A stretch of DNA of 64,000 bases from NCBI GenBank assembly GCA_031272985.1, contig JAISSU010000023.1:1-64000 (forward strand), given 5' to 3'. Below, in pieces: positions 36,376 to 44,572 of this stretch. Origin of the DNA: Lachnospiraceae bacterium (GTDB lineage Bacteria > Bacillota > Clostridia > Lachnospirales > Lachnospiraceae). Positions within the stretch are counted from its first letter, which is position 1. Each line of letters starts with the position of its first letter. The notes below the pieces were generated by a model. The model made no database searches. It was not told where the DNA came from and was given only the letters and a program-made list of their open reading frames with translations. The position numbers were made by a program, and so were the translations under genes.

Positions 36376-38976
36376 TTATTCAGCTATAAATCCCGCTTTC
36401 TTAAGCTCCTCTTCGGCCTTTGTAAGATTAGCCTCAGACACCAGTATGATAGGTCCTGTGCAACCCATTCCACTCTCTGCATAAATGCCGTTCTTCTTAA
36501 GCATGGCAACTCCGTCCTCCAGATCCATGATTTCAATACCGGCTATCTGTGCAGTTACAGGCTCCTTTTTCGGTTCAGAAATTTGGGTGTCTAACACATC
36601 ATCAGGATTGCCTTCTGTGCCGCTTAATTTCGTTTTAGAGGCGTTTTTATCTGAGATGGCGATCAACTTTAAGCCGGCAACATTTGCGGCCTTAAACTCG
36701 GCATTTGCCACCTCAAATACATTTCCATCGACCAAATCTGAAGCATATTTAAGTGCATTGCCAATTACCGGCGCACCCGAAGCTCTCGAAATAATAAGCA
36801 CTAATTTATCATATCCCTCTCCGATGCCGGGCCCATAGCCAAAACCAACCGTCTCATAACTTCCGCCTGACGAGAACGCTGAGAGCATTTTACTGAGAAC
36901 ATTGCCTGTCAGGGAGTCGCAAACCAGTACATCAGCGCTTCCTGTAAGGACATCATTTCCTCTCAGAATGGCACCGCCGCCTTCGCGCGCGGAATCAGCA
37001 AAACTGATATCATAACCCTTTGACTTAAGCTCGCGCAATTTAATTTCGGTTTGTCTTGCACCGTCAATATTGAGGATGCCGACCTTCGGAGCTTTTACGC
37101 CGCATGCCTTAGCCGCGATAATTCCGCAGATTGCATTAGTGACCATGCTTGGGATTCTGTCAGTACCCGTAGTACCTGTGGTAGTGGCTATGAACATTTT
37201 TTTGCCTTTTGAAGGCGTCACTGCTAAGCCCACAGTCGCAACACCAATCGGGAACGGATAATGCATAGTGACAGCACCATCTATCTCTTTATTGTTCAGA
37301 AGCTCTTCCATCTTATGATGACCTTCATCTTCGTCTTTGACGGGAATAGTCTTTACGCCGTCTGCTTTTGCGCTTCCGATATATCGAACATCGACTCCAA
37401 GCTTCGAAGCTAACAAAGCGCCTTCTATTGATGTCTCTTCACCATGTTCACTGCCCATTCCGGTTATAGCAATAACGGGAGATTTCGCAATTTTTTCATT
37501 TCCTATTGCAATCTTTTCGTTGCTATCATTATCTTTTCCAGTGTTTCCTTGCATAATGAATGAAACGCCGTCAAAGAGGTTTGTCATTCTTCCGAGGAAG
37601 AGGCTGCCTTTGCCAATTATCATAGCATTTTTAATCTTACCTGAAAGGATGTCTTCGCAGGCATAACCGATATACGGTACGCCCGAGGGAATGTGACCTT
37701 GAGTTGGTGCCCAGCCTGTCAATCCGTGTTTAGAAACAAAGTCATTTAAATCTTTTGGCGTCATTTCACCACGTTTAGCAGCCAGCGCGCCAATCATTTT
37801 ATAGTTTGCAAGCGGAACATCTCCGGCACCTGCAGGTTTTGTGATATCGGGATTTTGCATTTCCGGAGAATATTTATCAATATCAAGAATCTTCAGGCCG
37901 AATTTGTCCAAAGGATCGGTGACCAATCCTGAAATAACCGCCTGGGGCGATGAGCCTGTACCCACTTTATGCCGTCCAAGCATCTCGAGATTTATCTCGG
38001 CACTATTTCCGTCATTTTCCGAAATAATGACGCAGAATCCGCCGAGACAGTCCTCAAGAATCGGCAGACCTTTCTTAATGTGGTCTTTACCATTCATGCC
38101 AAGCTTTGCTGTACAACCGCCGCTGGTAACAGCCACTGTTTTATATGCACCGGATTTAACCAATGAGGCCGCTTCAATCACGGCATGAGCCGGTGCTGCG
38201 CAGAATCCGCGCACATCCGAACCCGTAGCATTAACAAGACCTGCTACTTCGGCCGCTGCCTTCGCAAAATTTCCGCCGCCTCTTTGGTTCATGTCACCGC
38301 AGGCTTCCTCGGCACAATCAATCACATATTCGATCTCAGATTTATCAATTCCGGCATTTCTTACACCATATAGGAGGGCTAAAACGCTGGAAGCTTTACT
38401 TACGAGGTTTTCATGCATAACATGAGCCGAAAGATTGGTATCAATATCGTGAGCCCGTTTTACACAACCGACTAATTTTCCGTCACTCCAGAATCCCTCG
38501 GCGTGCTCTTCTTCAACCAGTCTTTTTATTTCTGCCGGGTCTGTCCCTTCAGGAATGCGTGCCACAATGTCTTCGGTAATGATAGGGTCTTTTGCAAAAG
38601 CATCTTTATGAGAAGCGACAAAATCCTTATCCAGTTTCACAACTTCAAACATATCACAGGCTGCTACCATCAATAAAAATTCTTCCTGCGGCATTATTTC
38701 GCCGAATTTTCCGTAGCGGTTTGCCCCGTCCATTTTTTTGTCATACCAAGGCATTTCAATTTTGGCCAACTCATCAGGATGAAAATTACCTATATATGTC
38801 TGATTAGGATAATATGCTACCGCATCATCATAAGAACGAAGATTTTGCGGAACTGATTTTAGATACTCGGACTCAGGATTAACCACGCGCTCCGTAGTCT
38901 GAGTTGTGCCATTTGCAAGTACCATATCGGGAGTATGCACCAAAATATAACTGCTTCCCTTAATAACACTATTCAT
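36376..38976 (-). CDS. grdC-grdD: Glycine reductase component C, fused GrdC-GrdD
   Basis: A single 866-codon gene carrying both subunits of acetyl-phosphate-forming protein C. Residues 1 to about 480 match GrdC (beta): a FabH/thiolase-like fold with GFCAAPAHAVIEAA (Cys259) and TSGGCTAKLG. A hydrophilic linker of about 20 residues containing NEKIA twice joins it to a GrdD (alpha, PlsX-like) domain from about 500 to 866, which ends with the active-site motif GMGCTGP (Cys839). Protein C takes the carboxymethyl group from GrdA selenocysteine and releases acetyl phosphate. In the well-studied clostridial operons these are two genes. No stop or frameshift is present in the linker. AAAGGAA precedes the ATG. 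Confidence 0.92.
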   Translation of the reverse strand: MNSVIKGSSYILVHTPDMVLANGTTQTTERVVNPESEYLKSVPQNLRSYDDAVAYYPNQTYIGNFHPDELAKIEMPWYDKKMDGANRYGKFGEIMPQEEFLLMVAACDMFEVVKLDKDFVASHKDAFAKDPIITEDIVARIPEGTDPAEIKRLVEEEHAEGFWSDGKLVGCVKRAHDIDTNLSAHVMHENLVSKASSVLALLYGVRNAGIDKSEIEYVIDCAEEACGDMNQRGGGNFAKAAAEVAGLVNATGSDVRGFCAAPAHAVIEAASLVKSGAYKTVAVTSGGCTAKLGMNGKDHIKKGLPILEDCLGGFCVIISENDGNSAEINLEMLGRHKVGTGSSPQAVISGLVTDPLDKFGLKILDIDKYSPEMQNPDITKPAGAGDVPLANYKMIGALAAKRGEMTPKDLNDFVSKHGLTGWAPTQGHIPSGVPYIGYACEDILSGKIKNAMIIGKGSLFLGRMTNLFDGVSFIMQGNTGKDNDSNEKIAIGNEKIAKSPVIAITGMGSEHGEETSIEGALLASKLGVDVRYIGSAKADGVKTIPVKDEDEGHHKMEELLNNKEIDGAVTMHYPFPIGVATVGLAVTPSKGKKMFIATTTGTTGTDRIPSMVTNAICGIIAAKACGVKAPKVGILNIDGARQTEIKLRELKSKGYDISFADSAREGGGAILRGNDVLTGSADVLVCDSLTGNVLSKMLSAFSSGGSYETVGFGYGPGIGEGYDKLVLIISRASGAPVIGNALKYASDLVDGNVFEVANAEFKAANVAGLKLIAISDKNASKTKLSGTEGNPDDVLDTQISEPKKEPVTAQIAGIEIMDLEDGVAMLKKNGIYAESGMGCTGPIILVSEANLTKAEEELKKAGFIAE

Positions 38977-39041
38977 AGGAGTATTCCTTTCTCGTGTAAA
39001 TTATTTTAATTCTTTTGCTAATTATTTAGTAGTTAACATAT

Positions 39042-39083
39042 AAACAGGCCAACAACATCATTTTGAAAATTGTCAGCCTGTTT
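39042..39083 (-). terminator. Hairpin between grdA and grdCD, possible attenuator
   Basis: A perfect AAACAGGC/GCCTGTTT stem with further pairing inside, followed by TTTATATGTT on the minus strand. It lies in the 152-bp gap after grdA. Partial termination here would make GrdA more abundant than GrdCD. Confidence 0.5.
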
Positions 39084-39128
39084 CTTCGTGATATACCCCG
39101 CCCGTCTAACAATAGGCGAATATTCACC

Positions 39129-39608
39129 TTACGCCTCGTTAAACAAACAATATTGTTCGCGAATCGACGTCATCTCGTTTACAATATCATCAACATCAAG
39201 AACCATTTCCATCATGCTGATTTGTTCATCGTAAACTGCCTCGTCGAACTCTTGCTTTATTTCAGGTTCACATACGTGATAAACACGAAGTCCAAGCTGG
39301 ACTCCTGTCAACGGACCTGCATAAGTCGGGTCTCCCGCAGTAACTGTCTCGGCGGCAAGCCCAGCGGCTTCGCCTTCTGCGGCTCCGAGAATGACCACTA
39401 TATTTTCCGGGCCATATTCCTCGGCGAATTCCTTTACCCTCTTCTGATTTTCCAGATCCATTGCACCGGCGCTCGTTCAGACGAAGCACTCGGTCGACGA
39501 GAATACTACTTCGGCGCCGGCAGTCTTAACACATTCCGCAATCGCCGGTCCGGGTATACCGTCACGATCTCCGATAATTATCGCTTTTCTGTCTTTCAAA
39601 ATAGCCAT
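39129..39608 (-). CDS. grdA: Glycine reductase selenoprotein A (UGA = selenocysteine)
   Basis: A 159-residue carrier selenoprotein of the glycine reductase complex. A conventional reading gives only the part from [12 protein letters not shown] onward. Reading through the in-frame TGA at 39479-39477 restores the full protein, starting [20 protein letters not shown] with [15 protein letters not shown]; selenocysteine is residue 44. The motif C-x2-U (CFVU) is the canonical GrdA redox pair. It carries the carboxymethyl selenoether from GrdB to protein C and is re-reduced by thioredoxin. A good GGAGACAG site precedes the ATG. A selC/selB system must exist elsewhere in the genome. Confidence 0.96.
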
Positions 39609-39661
39609 ATTATCTGTCTCCTTTCTGATTAGTGTCTATATCATGGTTTTAACCGTATAGC

Positions 39662-39979
39662 TTAGATGTACTTCTTAATCATATTTTCGATGTTAGCCTC
39701 GGTGGCATCATCCTTTACCAATTCCTCAACCTTTGCTCCGTCTTTATAAACAGCCATTACAGGCAAGCCGAGAACTTTCTGGGCGATCGCCAGCCTTCTG
39801 GCTTTGGTGGTGTTTAAAGACGTAAATTTAAGCTTATCGCCGTATTTGTCAGCAAAAGCATGAACCGCCGGCATCAAAGCCTGACAGGGTACACATCCGT
39901 CACCATAGAAATCAACGAATACATAGCCATCGGCCTTTAATACTTCTTCTTCAAAATTCTCTTTTGTCAAATCAATCAT
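39662..39979 (-). CDS. trxA: Glycine-reductase-linked thioredoxin
   Basis: A 105-residue thioredoxin that re-reduces GrdA after each turnover. The active site is GDGCVPCQALMP with Cys29 and Cys32, i.e. CVPC instead of the common WCGPC. Glycine-reductase-linked thioredoxins are known to lack the Trp and to vary here. The cis-proline is in GLPVMAVYKDG. The ATG at 39979 starts MIDLTKENFEEEV, with AAGGAGA upstream; a longer frame to 40015 has no merit. It sits between trxB and grdA. The 140-bp gap to trxB is AT-rich and could hold an internal promoter. Confidence 0.93.
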   Translation of the reverse strand: MIDLTKENFEEEVLKADGYVFVDFYGDGCVPCQALMPAVHAFADKYGDKLKFTSLNTTKARRLAIAQKVLGLPVMAVYKDGAKVEELVKDDATEANIENMIKKYI

Positions 39980-40156
39980 CTTAATCAGGTCTCCTTCCTT
40001 TTCGATTATGTACACACACTTCGCTTTCTTTAGAAAATAGCGACTGTATCTGTATCCTACGCATAATAATTCATATAAATTATATATCTATACCACATTG
40101 ATAACTATAACAATATTCACCCAAAAGTCCTGAATACTGCTGTAGAATCATTGTTT

Positions 40157-41101
40157 CTAAAAATAGTCGGAAAGGCTTCTTTCAACCTGTACCGCAGCTA
40201 TCGCTCCGTCAGCCGCTGCAGTAACGACCTGTCTGAGGCTCTTTACCCTGACATCACCCACTGCGTAAACATTCGGTATATTAGTATGCATGTCAGCATC
40301 AGTAGGTATGTAACCACGTTCATCCATATCCACAATACCTTTAAACAAATCACTGTTTGGTACCGTTCCGATAAAACCGAACACCCCGAACATTCCGTCA
40401 TCTTCGTCGGCTTCAATCGTAGTAATTTCACCGGTCTTTACATTCTTCACCTTCATTCCCTGAAGGATTTCATCGCCGAATAATTCCTCGACCACGCTGT
40501 CCCAAAGGAAGAAGAGTTTGGGATTTTTAAAGGCCTTTTCCTGAATGGACTTCGCCGCTCTAAGCTCGTTTCTTCTGTGAATAAGGGTAACCTTTCTGGC
40601 AAATTTTGTCAGATACATGGCTTCTTCTACGGCTGAATCTCCGCCGCCTACCACGTAAACCTCCAAATCTTCGAAGAAATTCGCATCGCAGGTCGCACAA
40701 TATGACACGCCCTTTCCGATGTACTCTCCTTCACCCTTGCAACCAATCGGTCTCGAATAAGCTCCGGTCGCAATGATGAGATTCTTTCCTTTGTATTCGC
40801 CTTTAGTGCCTTTAAGGGTCTTTATTTCGCCGAGAATATCCGTCGAAACAATCGTATCTGAAACTCTTTCAACACCGAATTTCTCCGCCTGAGCGGTCAT
40901 TCTGGCAATCAGAGATGGACCTGATTCACCTTCCACAATCTGCCCGGGATAATTTTCAATTTCGTCGGTAATCGCAATCTGACCGCCATCCTGCCCCTTT
41001 TCAATCAAAAGGGTGGATAGTCTGCTGCGTCCCGCATATAGCGCAGCTGCCAGACCCCCGGGACCCGCACCGATAATAATAACGTCATAGACCTTTTCCA
41101 T
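40157..41101 (-). CDS. trxB: Thioredoxin reductase
   Basis: A 314-residue FAD-dependent reductase. The FAD site is IIGAGPGGLAAALYAGR at the N terminus, the redox pair is Cys135 and Cys138 (SYCATCDANFF), the NAD(P)H site is VVGGGDSAVEEA, and the C-terminal FAD motif is NVYAVGDVRVK. It supplies electrons through TrxA to the selenoprotein GrdA. The start has AAGGAG seven bases upstream. It lies between grdB and trxA in the operon. Confidence 0.95.
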   Translation of the reverse strand: MEKVYDVIIIGAGPGGLAAALYAGRSRLSTLLIEKGQDGGQIAITDEIENYPGQIVEGESGPSLIARMTAQAEKFGVERVSDTIVSTDILGEIKTLKGTKGEYKGKNLIIATGAYSRPIGCKGEGEYIGKGVSYCATCDANFFEDLEVYVVGGGDSAVEEAMYLTKFARKVTLIHRRNELRAAKSIQEKAFKNPKLFFLWDSVVEELFGDEILQGMKVKNVKTGEITTIEADEDDGMFGVFGFIGTVPNSDLFKGIVDMDERGYIPTDADMHTNIPNVYAVGDVRVKSLRQVVTAAADGAIAAVQVERSLSDYF

Positions 41102-41138
41102 GTGATTTCTCCTTAATATGTCAATCCTGCGCGTAGAT

Positions 41139-42446
41139 TTAGAAAATCGTCTGCCCGCTAACTTCAGTCTGTAATGCGTCCAGAGCTTTCTCTACAATCT
41201 GTCTGCGGATAGCTTTTTCTTCCTGCGCCGTCATCGCGGGATTCCCCAAAGGATGCGGGATCGCTATAGCGGGAACAATTCTATTCGCACCAACCGTAAG
41301 CGAAATAGGCGTGACAGTACAGATATGAACTACCGGAATACCGGCTCTCTCGACTTCTTTCACCATCGTTGCACCGCAACGAGTACAGGTACCTCAGGTC
41401 GAAGTAAGAATGACAGCATCCACCCCATCGGCTTTCAATTTTGCAGAAAATTCAGCCGCAAATGCCTTTGAAGAAGCAACGGAAGTTCCGTTTCCAGTAG
41501 TAGTATAAAACTTTTCGTGCAGTTTGCCAATCTTTCCTTCTTTTTCCAAGTCACGAAGCACATCAACAGGCAAAACTCTGTCAGCGTCCTGATTCGCATA
41601 ACACGGATCATATCCGCCATGTGCGGTCTCATAGGTATCTGAAGTCAAATCAAATACGCCGCTGATATCATATTCGCCGTAATGCGAAGCGCTGGAGCTC
41701 TCAATGTGGTCGGGATTTCCCTTAGGTACAATACCGCCTGAGGTCACAAGGGCAACCCTCGCGTGCGCCATATCTTTTACAGCCGGATTCGGATCTACTC
41801 TATCGAAAGACGGCATCGGATACTCAGTGGTAAAGGGCTTTCCGGAAAGCTTTGAAAGAAGCATTTTAACCGCACGCTTGGAGCCTCTCTCCTTTTCGAA
41901 GAAATTAACTCTGACACCATTAGGCATATAGCCTTCCTCACAGGAAGCTCCGATTTTCTCATTCTTTGCAAGTTTCAATGCCAAAGGTGCCATTTTCGCA
42001 ACGGCGTCGCGCATTCCTGCAGCCGAGTTCTTTGTGGCAATAGTGAGCACTTTATTCTTAAACATATCGGCACCGGGATTTTCCTCGTACATACCTGTAA
42101 TCGCGGGGATACCCAATTCCGAAGAAACCATATCAGCTACCGTACCGCAAGCTACGCCGTAACGACCTGCGTTAAAAGCAGGTCCGGCGATGAATACATC
42201 CGGATTTTGAGCTTTAACCATCTCAAGAATCTGAGCTTTAGCCGTTTCAAGATTTTCATTGAAATAGGAATCACCGCAGACAATCGTGGCAATGATTTCG
42301 GCTTCATCTTTAAAACTCGCTTTGAAAGCAAGTCCGGGGCCTACTACCTCTCCGACGCGAAGTTCTGCCGGAAAATCGGCCTTTTCCTCTCCGCCGATAT
42401 TGGCGAAGAACTGATTAATATAATGAACTACTCTTAATTTTCCCAT
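41139..42446 (-). CDS. grdB: Glycine reductase selenoprotein B, gamma subunit (UGA = selenocysteine)
   Basis: The substrate-binding selenoprotein of glycine reductase, 435 residues. The frame is interrupted by TGA at 41396-41394. Reading it as selenocysteine (residue 351) joins ...VILTST to GTCTRCGATMVKEVER, giving the canonical U-x2-C-x2-C motif. The remaining 75 codons to the TTT-TAA end are fully conserved in character (CTVTPISLTVGANRIVPAIA). Two adjacent ATGs follow AGGAGG; the second, at 42446, has the better spacing. With only one GrdB/GrdE pair present and a glycine-type riboswitch, glycine is more likely the substrate than sarcosine or betaine. Confidence 0.95.
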
Positions 42447-42456
42447 CATAAACCTC

Positions 42457-43737
42457 CTACCTTGCGCTCAGGCAATTAAAGCCCATTTCGTTAGTCGCGC
42501 CTGTGATAACCTGCAATTCCACTTCGTATGAACCATCATCCATAATCGCATCCGCACTGGAACCGGCAATTTTCGTGACATAATCAAGCGTACCGATTAC
42601 TTTGTCAAGCTTAGGCAAACGGATTAATTGATTGGCATTACCGCCGGTAACAACAGCGTCCGCAGCCACATCAGCATCCGCTAATGACTGTGATTTTCCG
42701 TCACGTCCGGCGTATTCATCTGTAATTATTACTGTCTTTACGCCTTCAGCCTCGATTTTCTTACAATTCATAATGAGATCGGTGTCAGGATTTCCGAAGC
42801 CCTCCTGTGAAACGATGACGCCGTCCAAATCAAGCATTCTGCATAGCTTTGCAGTCCAGTCGGAAGAACGCATCTTATCAGCGAGGTATACATTTTCATT
42901 GGTCAGAATATGGCATACGAAATTCAATGTCTTTCCGTGTTCCTCGAATAAATCGTGGATAACGGGATTATTCAGATGATGATAGGTCGTGTTTTTATCA
43001 CAAGCGGAAACGCAATTCCCGGAAACGATAGCTCCGTCCATAATCTCTGTGGGGCTCATCATCGTGGTAAGAGATTTCTTTGCGTCAACTCCATAAACAT
43101 AGGTGTCATGAAGCAAGCCCTGGCTCTGAAGCATGTGCACATAAGCCACTCTCGGAAGGTCAGGGTATTTCTCTATTCCTTCCTTAATGCCGCATGTCTC
43201 GTATACCTTTGTCTCATCAGGTGTAAGCTCTTTAGCCAATTCACCTAAACGAACGGCCACACGGAAGCCCGCAAGTCTCACCGCTTGCTCATAATGATGC
43301 GGTTCAATTCCTTCTTCCGGTTCACAGACCATTACAAAATTAATTAATTTCGAGAACGGAGTATAATCAGCTCCCGGACCGCTCATGTCGATAATTCCTT
43401 CCTGAAATCCGACAATACGTCCCGCCGTAACTACCGCCATCCCTTTTAAGGCGTATGTTTTTCCGCTCCCGACGGTGTCCACCTTTGCGATAACACCCGG
43501 GAAAATCCCGCCTCTGCCTTCTACCTTAACACGCGGCTCAATTACATCCTTAACAGGTGTAATACGAGTGCTCTCGCCGGGCTTTGCGATGTCAAAGGTT
43601 ACACTTTTGATTTTCTCATCTTCCAAAACGATTTTACGAATCTCGTCCTCACAGACAAATAATACGCCGTCCACGATTTTGGATTCTTCTGAGAATCTGA
43701 TGTCTTTGATATGGATATGTCCCATTTCCAATCTCAT
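42457..43737 (-). CDS. grdE: Glycine reductase protein B, GrdE proprotein
   Basis: A 426-residue precursor that self-cleaves into beta and alpha subunits of protein B. The cleavage site SGNCVSACDKNTTYHH is intact. Asn241-Cys242 is at the position known for the clostridial enzyme, where Cys242 becomes the pyruvoyl or carbonyl group that forms a Schiff base with glycine. It begins MRLEMGHIHIKDIRFSEES, with GGAGGAG upstream. grdB starts 10 bp after its stop, whose codon lies within the grdB ribosome-binding region, suggesting coupled translation. Confidence 0.96.
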   Translation of the reverse strand: MRLEMGHIHIKDIRFSEESKIVDGVLFVCEDEIRKIVLEDEKIKSVTFDIAKPGESTRITPVKDVIEPRVKVEGRGGIFPGVIAKVDTVGSGKTYALKGMAVVTAGRIVGFQEGIIDMSGPGADYTPFSKLINFVMVCEPEEGIEPHHYEQAVRLAGFRVAVRLGELAKELTPDETKVYETCGIKEGIEKYPDLPRVAYVHMLQSQGLLHDTYVYGVDAKKSLTTMMSPTEIMDGAIVSGNCVSACDKNTTYHHLNNPVIHDLFEEHGKTLNFVCHILTNENVYLADKMRSSDWTAKLCRMLDLDGVIVSQEGFGNPDTDLIMNCKKIEAEGVKTVIITDEYAGRDGKSQSLADADVAADAVVTGGNANQLIRLPKLDKVIGTLDYVTKIAGSSADAIMDDGSYEVELQVITGATNEMGFNCLSAR

Positions 43738-43817
43738 GCTTAACTCCTCCTGATTTTTTCTATCTTCCCTTATTCTATGAATTCCGCTAAGAGCGGGGAA
43801 AGTCTGTTACGCGATAC

Positions 43818-44183
43818 TTACAATGCGCTTTCCAAAAGGCTCAAATCAATGAGCCTGAAGTCATTTAATACCGATTCACTCAAATTATTCGTTTTATCCT
43901 CAAAGGCCTTAGCTTTAATAATCGAATTCTCAATGAGCTTAAGAGATTCGCCTTCCACCCCTGTCAGTAGAGGGACTTCCGACAACAGAACCGACTTATA
44001 AGGCGTCTCCTTTGGCTTTATGCTGCCCGAAAGAGGATGGGTCAATATCACATACCCTTTATGTACAAAATCCCTCACACGGGCTAATAAGTCCTCAAAA
44101 CTTTGATCTACATACTCAACTCGATACTCATTCCCGAATTTCTCCGAAACTATAGGATTATTCGTGATAATTAAACCTTTCAC
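43818..44183 (-). CDS. grdX: GrdX, glycine reductase operon protein
   Basis: A 121-residue GrdX protein, the usual first gene of glycine reductase operons and of unknown function. It starts KGLIITNNPIVSEKF, and the family's HKGYVILTHPLSGSIKPKETPYKSVL lies at about residues 40-65. The start codon is GTG, preceded by AGAGG. An out-of-frame ATGTGA overlaps it, which could modulate initiation. It follows the riboswitch leader and terminator directly. Confidence 0.88.
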   Translation of the reverse strand: MKGLIITNNPIVSEKFGNEYRVEYVDQSFEDLLARVRDFVHKGYVILTHPLSGSIKPKETPYKSVLLSEVPLLTGVEGESLKLIENSIIKAKAFEDKTNNLSESVLNDFRLIDLSLLESAL

Positions 44184-44223
44184 ATTAAACCTCTGCGGCT
44201 ACGTTTTAGTAGTATTCCGCTAT

Positions 44224-44272
44224 TTCAAAATAGAAAAGGGACAAGTTAAGCTCTTAGCTTTTCTTGCCCCTT
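44224..44272 (-). terminator. Riboswitch-controlled intrinsic terminator before grdX
   Basis: A stem of AAGGGGCAAG and CTTGTCCCTT (ten pairs, one G-T) around an 17-base loop that itself can pair, followed on the minus strand by TTCTATTTTG. It lies between the glycine aptamer and grdX, where an expression platform would be. Confidence 0.75.
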
Positions 44273-44332
44273 CTGTCTTTTAGTCAAAACCGCAATGCGG
44301 TCCCACATCAATTCAGAGTGCGGTCCTTTTTA

Positions 44333-44440
44333 CAGTCCTTTTGCTTGAAAGTTTCACTGCCGACTACGACTTTGATGTCATGCAGCTTGCCTCTTCAGCG
44401 GCTTTTTAATCGTAACCCCCTGATAAAAAGCTCTCTCCCG
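44333..44440 (-). promoter_or_regulatory. Glycine-riboswitch-like aptamer in the grd leader
   Basis: The minus strand shows the glycine aptamer's order: GGGAGAG (P1 5' strand), the P2 arms GCTTTTTA/TAAAAAGC, the conserved core CGCTGAAGAGGCAAGC (consensus CCGAAGGxGCAA), a P3 stem CTGC...GCAG, then AACTTTCAAGCAAAAGGACTG (consensus ACTCTCAGGCAAAAGGACAG). P1 closes as GAGAG/CTTTC with one G-U. Only one aptamer is visible; a hairpin ACCGC-ATT-GCGGT (44288-44300) and then the terminator follow. Glycine binding would be expected to allow read-through into the glycine-degrading operon. Confidence 0.8.
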
Positions 44441-44572
44441 AAAAATATCGACCCGCTATTTTGTTATAGAAAATATCTATAAATATTATAGAAATTTTCT
44501 GTCGCACTCATATTACAACACCTTTTACTAATTTGCAAGCTAAAAAATAAAGTTTAGAAAAAATTTATAAAT

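Noticed and set aside
39440..39480. A selenocysteine insertion (SECIS) hairpin after the grdA TGA
   Set aside because: A G/C-rich self-complementary stretch follows the TGA, but bacterial SECIS elements are too variable to assign by eye; recoding is argued from protein conservation instead.
44280..44332. A second glycine aptamer after the first
   Set aside because: The conserved GAAGG-GCAA and CTCTCAGG-AAAAGGAC blocks are not present a second time; only a short hairpin and the terminator are seen.
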